Source: Sitta carolinensis (taxonomy: Eukaryota; Chordata; Aves; Passeriformes; Sittidae). From it: 64,000 nt of DNA. The position numbers were made by a program, and so were the translations under genes. The DNA is taken from positions 58,775,501 to 58,839,500 of the forward strand of contig JAVUNC010000004.1 in NCBI GenBank assembly GCA_032173965.1, written 5' to 3'. This document shows, in pieces, positions 1 through 14,200 of this stretch (position 1 is its first letter; each line of letters starts with the position of its first letter). Under the pieces are notes generated by a model that saw only the letters and a program-made list of their open reading frames with translations, was not told the origin of the DNA and ran no database searches.

Positions 1-2340
1 ACAGAAAATACAAAGCAAAAAAATACTTGGCCCTACCAGGTTGGAGCAGTGGAGTGAGGCACTAGGACAGATCCCTCTCGTACCTTATTGCTGCTGCCAA
101 TACATCCCTAAATGTCCTAGAAAGGCAAAGACTGCTCAGTACTTAAAATCTTATAGTCTCCATTCAAACTGTTGTCTCCTATAAAGAGCCTATTTTGAGA
201 TGCTTTCAGTGCCAATCACTGGTGAGAACCAATTGCCTGATTCTTGGAGTTCTACCATCATTCTGCATACAATGGTACATTGAGTGCCTGCCCCTCTCAA
301 ACTGTTTCTGGTTGGGGCACACAGCAGGGTGAAGAGGTGTCCTGGGAAGTGCTGGGAATCAGAAAGAGGTGTTCAGCGACCATTTGTGGACTAGTAAAGT
401 CTTCTGAGTGTCTACAGAGTAGCCTGCTGAGCTCTTGGGCACTTGTATCTGCCTCAAGACAGCAGAGGGAGGCACAGGCAGCGTGCCTCACCTCACAGTA
501 TCACCACAGAGATGGCCCCAGCAAGCATCCTCAAATGGCCCTAAGAAAACTGAGATGAAGAAGGAACACAGATGGTCTGATTTAAAGCAGTATCACTCAG
601 CTCAACAGAGAGATCAGAGTGCCCCCAGCACTCTTGGGGAGAAAATCTTCCCAGCAACTTGTTCTTTACATTGTCCTCCTTTCAGGAAAGAGGAAACTGA
701 GGCTGGAGTCACTAGTGTCAGCAGGAGAGGAGGCACTTGTGAAGAGAGGTACAGTCTAGAGGAAGCATTAGGTCATTGAAGGGCCTCCTTTCTTCTCTCA
801 ATTCTTTTATTATTTAGTTCTTTGCTACAGTGGGAAATCACCAGGAGCAAGAAGGAGGAACATGAGAAAATACCATTTGCAAGTTCTTTTAATAGGCTGG
901 CTACTCTGCCCAGACAGTGGCCACAGGTTGGAGGGGTGCCACCTGGGCACAGTTTCCAGATCAGACAGAGATGCCATTTGTCTGCATAACTTTTGTATAA
1001 AGATGATTTTGAGCAAAATAAAATGATTAAGATGTTCCAGCCTGCCCTCAGAAAAAAAACTACACAGGTGTGCAACCATAATACTTGGGATGAATTCAAA
1101 TGCTTTTCACTGCCTTGTCCCAAAATTAGAGTGGTATTTAAACACCATCCAAGAGCTTCCTTGGCTATTGTAATGCCACATTTACATTTGGCAGAGCTCT
1201 TGCTGACTCCTGTCAGCCCTGTTCATTTGCACTGAACCTGACAGCAGAGTCTCAGAGAAGAATTACAGATTTATACACGAAATTCAGCTCTCCTCCACAA
1301 CGAGTTTTGTTATCTGAAAGGTTAATCTGAACTGTTGAGGAATTGTGTTAGGATGTAACGGTTCTCATTAAAAACGAGCAGCTCAGAGACTTCAGAGTTT
1401 TCAAGACTATCATGATTCTTCAATTTTATTATTATACTTTGCACTATCATCCAGCAGGAAGACTTACAGTGGAAATAGGGATTCCATTGAAAGGTGGAAG
1501 CAAAACCAGAAGATATTTTGTTGAATTCGCTTTTAACTAGAAGAAAAAAAAATATAATAGCATCTAGTCTTGTTAATTTGTCCTTCAAAGACAATGCCAA
1601 ACAAAATCTATCATTTTTTAAAAAAAGTTTCTATTAATAAGAAAACACTGAAGATGCATGCCTTGTAGATTAATTAAATTAGGGAAAATTATTAGATAGC
1701 ATTAACAAAAATTCTCCTTCTTTCTCAAACAAACCCTTTTGCTGAAGCAAAGGCCAAGTCTTTTTAAAATAAAACTTCAGATCTCAACCAACACACATAC
1801 AGAATTATCACAATGGGCAAACCTCAGCACTAAACTGGTGGCATATATGAAATACCATTTCCAGTAAGCTAAATGACACTGTAAAAACAATTTCAGTAAT
1901 ATTTTAATGTTAATACAAAGCATTTTATTAATAGTCAGAATATGGATGTATTATATGTAAAGATGAATTCTTCTAAGTCATAAGCACCATTCCATTTGCT
2001 GCTGTTACTTACTCAGAGTGACAGCACAACTTTTGCATGCCTATATTTTGGTGCTGTGTTTTTCAGAACACTAGCCTAAGGACCACAGAACATTGCAAAA
2101 AACCCATAAAATATTTTGTCCGCTAATATTTATTGCTTCAAATCTGTGGACAGAGAGAGGGAAGCTGAATATAGAAAACATTTGGCATTCCAGGAGCTAC
2201 CCACCTATTGCTATAATTAACATCAACATTTTTTAAAAATGTTTGGCGTTATAATGACAAAAGTATAATTTTATAAAACAGTAATAATTTTAATTGCCCA
2301 TATTTTTAGTACTGACTGACAGCCGGTTCAAGAAAATCAT
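1..2340. other. Non-coding AT-rich sequence, no gene seen
   Basis: Open frames are all short (116 codons or fewer), overlap one another on both strands and resemble no protein family I know. The first 800 bases are slightly GC-richer and may be an old degraded repeat, but I cannot name one. Confidence 0.6.
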
Positions 2341-2807
2341 GAACCTGTTAGAGCAAGTCTGGACAAGTGCCACAAAAATGATCAGGGAGCTGAAATGCCT
2401 TGCCTAATGAAGAAAAGTTGAGAGAGTTAGGGTTGTTCAGCCTGGAGAAGAGAAGGCTCTGTGGGCACCTTATTGTAATTCACTCATAAAAGGAGCTTAG
2501 AAGAAAGATGGAAAGAGCCTTTTTAGTAGGGCATATGGTGACAAGACAGGGGGTAATGACTCTACACTGAAAGAGGGTAGATTTAAATTAGATTTAAGGA
2601 AGGAATTTTTCGATAATGAGGGCGGTGAGGCACTGGAACACATTGTCCAGAGAAGTTGTGGATTCTCCATGCCTGGAAATGTTTCAGGCCAGGTTGGATG
2701 GGGCTTGGAGTAACCTGGCGCAGTGAAAGGTGTCCCTGTCCATGGGCAGGGTAGTTAGAACTAGATGATGTTTAAGGTACCTTCCAAACCAAACCATTCT
2801 TTGATTC
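2341..2807 (+). mobile_element. CR1 LINE 3' fragment
   Basis: This is the 3' end of a chicken repeat 1 (CR1) LINE, 5'-truncated as is usual for the family. It starts at the GAACCTGTTAGAGCAAGTC segment, has the hallmark TTCAGCCTGGAGAAGAGAAGG at about 2440, then the region encoding the C-terminus of the polymerase ORF (the ACTGGAACACATTGTCCAGAG segment). It closes with a CR1-type tail of the ATTCTTTGATTC form rather than a poly-A. Frameshifts and substitutions are many, so it is old and inactive. Confidence 0.9.
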
Positions 2808-5800
2808 CCAACAGGTGGTTGCTGAGGCACTAATAGTTATCATGGGTTTTCTCCACCTTATGGAAAACCAGTAAAGCACATATCCAATTCTGTTCTCCTT
2901 CTGGAAATGGTTTCTTATAATTTATAACTACATAAACACACACTGTGGTTCACCTTGACCCCTCTCAGCTTTAAAGTTTCAGCACTTTCTTGTCAAACAC
3001 TGCAAAATGTCAAAAGCATACAGCTAGCACAAGATTAGTTCAGCTCTCAAATACTAACTAAAGGAAGTAGCTGGGTAAGAGTGGTCGTGTATTACTAAAA
3101 TATAATTGGCTTTTCACTTCAGCTCTTCAGTGGGTCTGGTTAAAAATAATTGCTGAATATTCAAACATATGCTGTCAAAACACTAACTTCAATTAATTAG
3201 ATTCTTCTGGATATAGTTTGAAATATGACACTACACTCAGCTAACTTTCACTTTGGGGACAAAATGCCCTACAAAATCATGCTTAGAGGCATTCTGTCCC
3301 TTGCACTTTGTACAGAATTACTTTGTGGAGAGCTTTCACTATGAAATTCTTCAATAAGCTTTCTCTGAAAATCCTCTTAGAATCAGAGAGCAATCTTCTC
3401 AAAATAATCACACTTACTTGAGATACAGCACTCTTACTTCCCTGTTCTTTTTCTCTAGAACATCACCTAGACAACCTGACAGTGCATTTGCGAGACACTG
3501 ACATATGAGTATGTCGAGAGCACCACATTTCAATCTCCTGCCTCATATTCCTGTACTTTCTTCTCAAGTCTATCAGCTTTTCCTCCAACTTCTTTTGAAG
3601 TGCATTTGAAAGGCACTATACAGTGCTTATTTACATAATAATACCATATAATGGTACTTGCACCATACTACATTTGGTGTCTACTACTGCCATGACCCAT
3701 GTACTTTCACTAAGGTGACGTAGTGGTGGCCATTAGACATTAAATAGATGAGTTTTGAAAGTATCATGACAAGACACAGCTGATAAATGCTAATTGATCT
3801 TCTAATAAAGTAATTGTGCGAGATAGGAAAAAACCTTCTGGAAGACTGAAGACTCTTAAGATACATTTTCCAGGAATAATGAGAGCTCTTGAGCACTTCA
3901 TCACCTTAAGAAGTAATTGTGCAGCTTACTTTATAACAGGTAATTTCAAAGGCAATGATGAGAAAATTCACAGATGCTTTCTACATGCTGCATAATAAAG
4001 AGACACATTGGCAATGATTAAGTGGCTTCCTTCCTTCCATTCCATAACTTGTTGGCATTATGGACCCAAGTTCTTTGCTGCAAACTAAGAAAACCACCAG
4101 CAAAGTTTTACTCCTTGTCATCTTGCTGAAAAAAGACCAGTTGCTAATCTACTTTATAAGATCTGCAGGACATTTAACCACTGTCTAATCTGTATAGTAA
4201 TCTGTACTTCTGGGTTGTTTGGGGGTGGATTTTCTGCTTTTAAAAAGTACCAAACAAATAAGAAAAACCAACCAAACAAAACAAAACAAAACAAAACAAA
4301 GCAAACCACAAAAAAAAATTTTTAAACCCCCCAACAAAATAATTATTTTGTTTGGAATCTAGTGAGTGCATGAAACTCTATTGCTTCAGCTTCTAGGATA
4401 ACTGCCACAAATCCCAGCCAAACCTCTCAGCACCAGGACAAAACTGGATCAAAACAGCTTGGTGTAACATTTTACATCCTGCCTACCAGACAGCTAATCA
4501 CACTTAGAAAAAATAAGCCCGTGGTAATCCACACTTGGTCTTCAGCACTAAGATTTCAGAGAATGCCTGGAATAAAACCTGCTGTCAGTGAAGTCAGTGG
4601 CAATGGAGAGGATGGTCAGCAGGGTGGGGAGATGCTCTCTCCTACCTATGTCCATGGGAGCATATGAGCACTTTCCCTTATCCCCAGGAACTTCAGGGTA
4701 GTTACTTCACTTCCTGCAGTCCTTACTGGGCAAAAATGATGAATGAGAGTGGTTGTATCTTTTCTTCTCATGGACACCTGAAAGACTTTTAATTTGGTTC
4801 AAGTTATTGCTTTGTCTAAAACTACTGGAGGGGAAAGTAATAACTGATTTATTGTTAACTGCCATACAGCTCTGACCTGCAGCAGTTTTTCAGCTGCTTA
4901 ATGCTTTTTCATCATTGTTAAATGAGTTTCTGTTATTAACAAACTGACTTCCCTATGAAGGGAACAGAAAAATCTACTTCTTTACTGATAACAATTTTTC
5001 TCTTGAGTTTTGTAAAGTTCAGATTAATGCCTCACAATGCAAAAATGCTTTATGGGATCTGTATTGCTCACAATAATATTTATGTTGATAAAGAAACAAG
5101 AATGACCAAATTATAATAAACAATGAATCAGTTTGCAGCAAAGGACAATATTTCCATAAGCAGCTTAGGGTTTAAGAATCTATATTTCAAAGCAAGCATG
5201 AGCTAGGAAGCACACATCCTATATTTCTTTACAGTCATTTTCCTTTTACTTATTTTAATTATTGTGCATAAAGTTGATGTCCAGTTGTCCATCAGCTTTC
5301 CTCAGAAATCGTATTGTATACCAACGTGTCTTTTGTGCTCCCCTCACTCATTTGCTTTAGCAGCTGAACATTGCCACAGTCAAAAATGGATTTCTCATTC
5401 TGCTCAAGTTCTGTTCTCAGTTTTTCAAGTTGCAGACTCCAGCCATGAGTTGCCACAGTGTGCCTTTGTAGGCCATAGTAAGTAGCATTTTAGATCCCCA
5501 TATCTTCTTTAGTGAAAATATTTACACACCCCAAAGAAGAAATCGCGTTTCACTGCCTTTAGCAGACAGAACTCTCCACTATCAGAGGGTTTTTTTCCCT
5601 GCCTTCCCTCTAGATTTTCCAAGTCCTTTTATGATGATGATAGAAGGGTTATACTCAGTATTCCAGTCCCAGCATAAAAATCACCTCATTTCTTACCTAT
5701 TTAGATACCCAAGGATATATTCGCATTTTCAGTACAGGCTGCACTGACCATTTATATAAAGTTGCTGGTATTTCCAAGGTCTAAGTAATTTTCAGAGGCA

Positions 5801-8155
5801 AGATGTTCTATATCTGAGTCATTAAAATCAGATTATTACCTGGTTTATTTTAAGGAATCCCTCTAGCTGAAGATGAGGCACTAATATAGGGAAATTCTGA
5901 GGTGTTAAAGAGGACTTTGAATTAAGATTATGCTGGGATGCAACATTCTTTCATAACACAACTTAATCTAGAAAGTGTAAAGCAATGTTATTTTTCAGTT
6001 CCTCTTTTTCTGCTTCCCTTTTGTCCCTACATATGTAATATATATAATTTGACAGTCAGCATGTCCATTTAGAATTGACAATTAAAGTACCTGTTCTGTA
6101 CTGCTTTTTAATAAAGGGTCATTTCAATCCTTCTGATTAGTCACACTTTTTTCATTCCTTTCTTGTTTACACTGAAAGGCCTTTAATCTGATTTCATGTT
6201 CAGGAATTGCTGCAAGGAAACTTTTAAAAGTGACTTCAGTATGCTACACTGCAGAGTGATATTGCAGATAAAGACATAATTAACAGTGGAGTGGGGGGAT
6301 AATGTTTGCCTATGTCTGTAAACTGAATAAATTATTTTTTGTTGAGTTTGCCTGTGCCTGTTGTCAAATTTTCCTGACTTCACAAAACTTCAGCCATGCA
6401 GCCGAGAACTCTTTACTTTGAAATTTGGAGCACACACTGGAAACAGCATTCTGGTCTTTCCAGCAAATAATACTAGAGCTTCTGTAACTGCAAGTGGTTA
6501 TGGCCTTCCTTTTAATAGCCATAGTGAGAGCACAAATATCCTCTCTAACAAGCAAATCCACTTGGCATGAATAGAGACTCATGCAGTGCTATTGCCTACT
6601 TTCATACAGCAGGGATGAGAGCTCACCACTCCCTTCTGCTGAGCAGTATATGCCAGAGTGTTTAATGGTGTTTGCAGAAAGCTTTCATCAGCAGATGTGC
6701 AATGTATGCTTATCATAGTCTGCAAATTTCATCTTATAATTTTCACCAAGCTGTCTACCTCAGAATCATGTAAGCCCAAAGAGAAAAACTTTGAAATCAC
6801 AAAGATCAAAAGCTTAATAAAACCAGGATTGCCACACTTTGGAAAGACTTTTTCACTCATCTCTAGGGAGATGATTCACTCATTTCTAGGCTCTCTAGGG
6901 AGAGACTTATTTTCTTTAAAGAAAATTATTGATTTGCTGAGAGACATTTGAGGGACAGAACTGCAGAAAATCTCAAAGAAAATGTTAGTCTGAGTCCTAA
7001 TGTGTTCCTCTGGAATAAGATAGTCTATCACCACTAGGAATTTTTGCTGAATTTTACTATTATGATCCTTGGTATGCTCATTTTTAAGACAAGGCAACTT
7101 AAAATTCCAGAAACTGAGTGCTTGTGGAAAGTTCATGTCAAAGTAGATAGAGCAATTATAGCCACTTGAGATTCAGAGCCCCTCTGCTCCTTCTCTCAGG
7201 GCACTTATGCATAAGTGATGAAGTAGAGTTGTTCCCAATAATTGTTTCCTAACCCAAGTGATATATTTAGATTTCCGGGTTAATTAAATTCATATGACAA
7301 ACCTTACTGATCCTAGTGATGCTGAAGACTTAAAGAAAAAACATTTCACAAATTATGAGAGTTCATTCATCTTCCCAGTAATGTAAACTGTGATTAACTT
7401 GTACATGCAATTTCCTTCTGCCTGCAGCGATCCCTGTACTACATGCTGCATAAATACTCCTGAAAACTGGGCTTATACATGCAAACTGCATCAGGATGCT
7501 CTTTATATCTGATGCCTGGTAATTCCACTTCTTCTTCACCAGCTCTAAGCACAGACTTGCTGTAGGACAGGTTACTCAACTAAATCATTAGGATTCCTCC
7601 TTTCATTGGGCCAAAGAAATCCATGCCACATACACGGGCAAACCAAAAATCTAACAAAAAATCCAGGGTGGTTTAAGAACCTCACATTTTTCCCCACTTT
7701 CAGGGCATAAGCGATTTCGTACCATTTATCCAAGACTTTTAATGAGCCTTTTGCTGTGTTTCACCTCAAATTCTCTGGTACAGATACTAGAAACACGTTT
7801 GTCCTGGGAGGTGTTTGCCGCTACTTCCTCTCCTACTATACATAAAAACAATCCCTTCTACCCAAACTTTTCATTTCATTTATTCCCTTAAACTGTAACT
7901 AGCTGTATTTTTGAAAATGGGAATGAAAGTTAGACAAGGAAGAAAAATACAGGTGTATGTTCTTCCAAAGAAAGTGCAGATAGATATCCTGCACCTTCCC
8001 CAGCTGCACCTTCGCCCAGAGGAACAGGAACCCACACAGGTGAGTGTGATGTGTGAATAAGCTCCAAGAAATGGGGTCCATGGGAGGTATTTGTGCCATG
8101 CAAGTTCAGGTGCATTTGATGGCAGGACAGTAAGGGACATACTTTCCTCACGGGA
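2808..8155. other. Non-coding AT-rich sequence
   Basis: No gene, RNA gene or identifiable transposon was found. The only clear simple repeat is the AAAAC-type run at 4271-4306. The longest open frames (about 100 codons) have no protein-like features and overlap frames on the other strand. Confidence 0.6.
4271..4306. repeat. (CAAAA)n simple repeat
   Basis: A short, nearly perfect pentanucleotide array of ACAAA units is flanked by other A-rich sequence up to about 4330. It is typical of neutral microsatellite growth. Confidence 0.9.
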
Positions 8156-8215
8156 GATTTTATATGAGACATTGCTCATATGTCAGATTTTATATGAGAC
8201 ATTGCTCATATGTCA
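8156..8215. repeat. Perfect 2 x 30 bp tandem duplication
   Basis: The unit at 8156-8185, beginning GATTTTATATGAGACATTGC, is repeated without change at 8186-8215. Lack of any mismatch in otherwise unconstrained DNA suggests a recent slippage or unequal-exchange event. The unit contains TATGAGACATTGCTCATA, with inverted ATGAG and CTCAT, so each copy could form a small hairpin. Confidence 0.95.
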
Positions 8216-11200
8216 GACATCACATCCTCCAGGGGTGGCACACACCTTTCTTGGGATGCCACTGTTGTCAAGCTCAGGTGATGCTAGAAGGGCTCCAGAG
8301 AGATTAAAAAAAACCCCAAGAAACAAACATAACACAGATAAGAAATGGCTTTTGAGAAATGAAAGTCAACTGGGTACAATTGCACTGCCAATATATGAGG
8401 CTTAAAGTTTACCATAGAGCATAGACAGTTTGTATCCTTGCTTATCATGCCCTCCTTATTCTAAAAATCATATTGGGTCCATCAAAAATCCAATCTTTCT
8501 TTCTCAAGATTCCAGTCTCAAAAGGTTGGGTATGCTAGTAAACAAACATATTTCTTCAAGACGGAAAAGGAAAGGATTCAGATTAGTTTTGGACATTCAA
8601 CCAGGAAAGTGTTAGGTCTATTATACAGAGTGCCAAAGAAAGACAAAACTAATTTTCAAAACATTTTAAATATTAGAAGTGTGACAAAGTTTGTGAAAAG
8701 CAATAACATCCCTTTTTCTACCAGCTGTTATTGTTGAAAAAGAAAAAAGTTGTTGAAGGCAGAAGCTCTATTTCAGAAATGAAGGAGAAGCAGAGAACTT
8801 TAAATATAAATCAAGAACAATGTTCTGTATTTAACATGATAATTTTAAATTTTGTACAATCTTGCACAAAATGTGGTTTATATTTTAAGGGTAGAAGAGG
8901 GAGAAGGGAGAAGAGATAAAGCCACCATCTCTAATGGAAAATAGAGAGACAGACACTTATTTAGTTCATCTGTAATGACAGCCTTTCCTTTCAGTTCTTG
9001 TTTTAATCTCTTCAGTTCACAGTATAACATAAGAGAGAGTTCAGTGAGTTTTCTGGGAACTGGCTCATGGGCAAAAGATAATAGTATGTTTTTTCTGGTT
9101 TATTTTTTATTTTGCAGCTAATTGGATTTTAATTCCACTCAGAAATTATTTTTTTTAATATAAAAATGCAGCTTCCTTTCAGCTTCTTATACAGTTTTTA
9201 AAGCATCATACTGCTTTGTACAACATGTTATTATTTCTTCTCCAGACTGAAACACTGTTTTTCAAACACTTTTGTTCAAAAGGTCTGCTTATGCAAAAGA
9301 TGTTAAAACATATCTTACTGACACAAATACTCTTCAAGCCACGTGAGGAATCATTACTGTTTTGTTCTGGAGGCAGAATATCCATCCACAGCTGTGGAGG
9401 CCAATATTGCTTTGACTTCAGATTCTGACATTGCATAATAAAAGAGTTTAATAGTATACTTATTATTTATGGCTACCTAAGTCAGTTTAACCAAACAAAA
9501 TTTAAAACAGAAGCAGCAATTTAAATGGAATTTAAATTTAATTTAAATGTCTAAACCAGCTTCCATTTAAAAAAAAAGAACTCCACTTAATTTCTGTGCA
9601 TATGACACTGAATGAATCCATTTTCCCTGGAAATGACCAAATTCAGATGCCTTGGAGGTGCTCTCAGGCACGCTCACATAGTGCTGAGGTAAACAAGGGT
9701 GTGAAGTTGCAGCACGACTGCTGAGCTGACCTGTACCTCCTGTCCTCTGGGAAAAGCCACACAACTGCCCCGAAACAATTTGTTCTACACACCTGAGTCC
9801 TGAACGCTTTTCACAGTAATACAAAACTGTGCAGCCTTGTGCATCTGTAGTCAGCACAACAATAAAGTTTTATCCTCCCATATGCCTTTCGCAGCCTTTT
9901 GGAAAAATCCGTGTTAACAGGATGACTCCTGCAGCTGTACTATGGGCTCTTAAAGTAAGGACACGTCAGGGTTCTGTCGGTTTTCCCAAGACCACATGGA
10001 GAAAATGAAGCTATTGGTCAACCAAGAGCCTTTTCTGGTGCCTTCCAAACAATTCACCTTGCACTGAAATGGGCTAGAGGTGGGTGTGTAAGAAAATGTA
10101 CGGGCAAAATACACTTTGGGCATGAAGGAGGGCAGTGGTGCCAGCTGAGCTCAAGATTCTACCTAGGAATCTAATCCATGTGCTTTCTGAGACAAATTTC
10201 ATCAAAGGAAAAGGATATATTTTGAGATTTTAAAAAGCAGACAAGTTAATAAGGCTGATGACTGCTACACAGGAAGGTGTTCCAAGTGTCAGATGATATT
10301 CTGCACTGACAAAAGGTCAGAGACACAATCAACAGAATAAGCAGTGGAGAAAACACTCCTCAGGGAAGATTTGACAAGTGACAGAGCTATCAACAAACAG
10401 CTAGAAGGTTTGTCTGCCAGCTCAGTACAAAATTTTCGTAAAGTAATGAAAGTTTATCAAACAGAGACAGGTGACACAGTCCACTATTACTTTGTCTGTG
10501 GTATATTCCAATTTCTCTTGGACATTGAAAATAGTGAATTTATGGAGGTCAGCTACACCAGAAGTTCTCAGAGCAGGGTTTTAATTCATTCTCTAAGACA
10601 GATGGAAGGTCTTTCTAACTATTACTTGAATGTAATAGAGCACCAAATATATTAATTCATAGAAATTTTCCCTCCATATCCTAATCTGCCTCACACGTGT
10701 CAAAATAACGTGAGTGATTCATGCACTATTTATCTGTTGCCAAGCACTATGCCTGTCAAGGAATGCAAACTTGGATTTAAAAGGTGTCTAAATTTATCTG
10801 GCAAAGGAGGAAATTATTTGTATTACTCATTAGCACCAAAGAGCTTTCTACATTGTACCCACAAAACACGACCCTCTAGGCCCTAATTACCCCCTCCTAA
10901 CTTGCTATTTGTGTGTACATGGTGTGCAGGACAAAATACACAACAGAAAGAGTGTGATCAAATCAGGCACTTCATTATCATGTTTTCCACTCATCTGTCC
11001 AATTATGATTCATTTTACTAGGTGAAGTAAATGGTTCAGCACTGAAATGCATACTAATCTCTGCTCTTCTAGACACTGTGAATAGAGCCAATATTCCCCA
11101 ATTTAAGGTCCCCCTGATGTGGATCTCCGAGTTAGAATAGGTCTTATTTTAATTCATTTTCTGTATTTTTAACAAGTAATGTGCATGGGCAAGGGGTTGG

Positions 11201-14200
11201 TGGAAGAAGATTTTAAGGCTCCACAAAGCTTTTTAATCCTTTTTAATGTTCTACAGAGCTTTAAAATTGTCATTTTCTCAAAAATGGAATAGGCTTTCCC
11301 TCAGTCAAAATATTCACAGATAGAAAGTGTAGGAAGCAGTTTCATTTCCCTTATATGAACCCTGCCTTATTAATTAGGAAAATGATTCTCAAAGATTTTC
11401 ACAGACAAAGCCCACTTCAAGTAAAGCAAACACCACTCTTCATTAAATAAAAGATTAAAACATTTTTTTCTGCTTTTGTATTGCTTATTTTTAGTAACCT
11501 AAATTAACTCATAATTTGTTTATGAATATTGGTCAATTCCTCACCAGCAGTTAAGAACAGGTAGGTAATCTGGGGGTGTTTTCTCCCCAGTTTCCATCTT
11601 TTCTTTTTGCTTTTCCCTGCACTAAAGTCAAGATCATGTATTAATGACAGCACCATCTGCTCTTTGAGTTCATAAAAGTATGTTGTAGCATTTAAGATTT
11701 CCTGAATCAATGCTTCTGTCTGCTATTCCCAAAAAACACGTACAGACATCACTTTTGGAATATCCCCAGCACCAAACCAAAGAGTGCTCAGTAGGAACAA
11801 TCCACAAAAATCTTTGTTACAATGTGAGAGAAGCCCCTGTTGGCTGCTGTATCAGCTGTTGACAACTGAGGTAAATACAATTTGTGCTGATATGTCCACC
11901 ACTTCCACAGCCAGTGACCTCCTTTCTTAATCCTACTCCCACATACCCATCCATTGTTTAAGTAGCAAGAAACCGCCCACATTCTTCAAATTAAATATCC
12001 TGGAGGTGAGAGTGAGAAAAAAATTCCCTTTATTTCTGGCTGCAGCAACACCCAACATCTCCTGACAGTCCTGTGTGACTCTATGACTCAACAGCAGTCC
12101 AGACCCTTTGGTTAGGGAAAACTGCCCTTGTGGTCCAAGAGTCAAAGTACCTGAGCACTCGATGTAGGAGCATACTTCCACAAGACCAGCATCCCAAGCC
12201 ACAGGATGGCAGGAGATAGGAAAGGATAAATTTTGATGTTGCACTGAAGGAAAGAAAAAGAAAAAAAACCCCACAAACCTGGAAAGCTCTGCCCATAGGG
12301 AGATCATTCTCTCTACAGGAAAAGGAAGGTAAACTGAAGAAGCAAACATGACTCTAAACTTTTAGATTTAAATCTAATTAATCTTTTTTAATTTAAAAAA
12401 AAAAAAGTATTACTCTTGTAGTCTGGTAAAAAGGTCAAAAGGAATGGATCCTTCAGTTAGGGCAGGACAGACATGAAAGAACATGAATTTGTGGTAAGAA
12501 TTTGGGATGCACAAGCCTTGTAAGTTGTGCTCAGGTAATATTACACCATGGGACTGAGCAGCAAGCCAAGGTTTTGTCAGGACTAAACTCAGATACACAT
12601 CATGCTCCCTGTGCACTGCTTTCCATGGCAAGTTGGCTTTCACACAGGCATGTGTGGGCATCCTGGCTGCTCAGGAGAATCCCTTGTCTGGACAGACAGG
12701 GGACCAGGACGTAACATAGTTCCAGGTTTTTATGCTTGTCCCTGCAGGAAGGACATCCTGGAGCAAATCAGGGCCACAGATGAAGAGCTCAGTGGGGACA
12801 AGGACTTTCTGATCTATTGGAACACCCTCCAGCTGCACCCAACATGCCCATGTTACTGGTGAATTAGTTGAACATCCTAGGTCCAGCACCAGAAAGGCTT
12901 GACCCACCTGCTAGCAGCAGCAAACACAGAATAAAAATTGGAAAAATCAGTGTGTGAACAGGACTTATCATCTGGTTTTGTTTGTTCTTTGTATTGACAT
13001 GCTGGTTATACTGAAATAAATTAAAAAAATTATTATTAGATAAAAAATGTAAGAAGGAGCTAGAAAAAAACAGTATACCTGACAAAGCAGGCTAACTCTC
13101 CAGCCTCATCTCAGAAACTCTTAGAGATCCTTACCCTAGTGAACCCTGGCACTGACTACAATAGGGTTGATTTTGGATAAAAACCCATCACAAAGGACAG
13201 GGTTCCAGTGTTTGACTTTCACTTACAGTGCAACTCTTCATGTGGTCTAAGTGCCTCACTATTGCACAGACTTTCATACTGGAATAAAGGACAGAGATGA
13301 AATAAGAGAGCAATAAGACAAGACAGCCAAAAATTAGCTGCAACCCACAGGTGATACTAGTAAATCTAGCTTATTCCATTTCTACTACCTATCTGATAAA
13401 TCTAGATAAATTCGCTTCCAGGAATTTTTCCACCTTTATTTAACTGAAAAATAAAATATCAGCAAATACAACAAACAGACAAATCTTCTTCCCTGTGTTA
13501 CATCTTCCCAACCATTTTCTCATTTTCTAAAATCATTTTATTTTCTGCTGTTTTGTTAACTATGACAAGCAGGACACTTTTCTCTAATTTTAAATTCACT
13601 CAAAGTCGCAACTCATGGCAGCTGAGTATAGCTATGATTAATGCCCCAAATCACTTCTGTTCAAGTTGCCACTGCATTTCACTCTGCAATATCCGAGCAC
13701 TCAGCACCATCTCTGGCCAGCTATGTTAAGTACAAGCAATAATTCAAATAAACAGAAATCCCCAGTACCAAATTCACAGGACTCGGGACAAATGATGTTA
13801 ACAAGAAGATTTTGTAGACAAAATGACCTTTGCTCATATGGAACATAAGGTGCCCCCAGAAGTGAAAAATGTGAAATTTGATTCAGATCTTTCCATAAAA
13901 CTCTATAAAATTTCTATAAATTTCTGCATGATGCTTAACAATTTGTGGTTTTGTTTCTCCTTTATCTAAGGACCATTAAACACAATCTAAGGAGCATTAA
14001 ACCCCTGTGTTTCCTTCTGCAGGGTGGCAGTGTTTTCTGCCTTGAGTTAATCTCACTATCTAATAGCTGCAGAATGATGGACTAGATATGGAGAAGCTGT
14101 GAGGACGAAATCCCTGTGAGGACAGGAATCCATATTTCGCACTTTGGTCCCTTACCACAATGACCCAAACCTAAACCACAAACCAAATGACTCATTATTA

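Noticed and set aside
10344..10655. 103-codon plus-strand open frame with balanced amino-acid composition
   Set aside because: Begins at GTG; the first ATG is about 30 codons in. No domain, splice signals or neighbour support a gene, so chance is the simplest reading.
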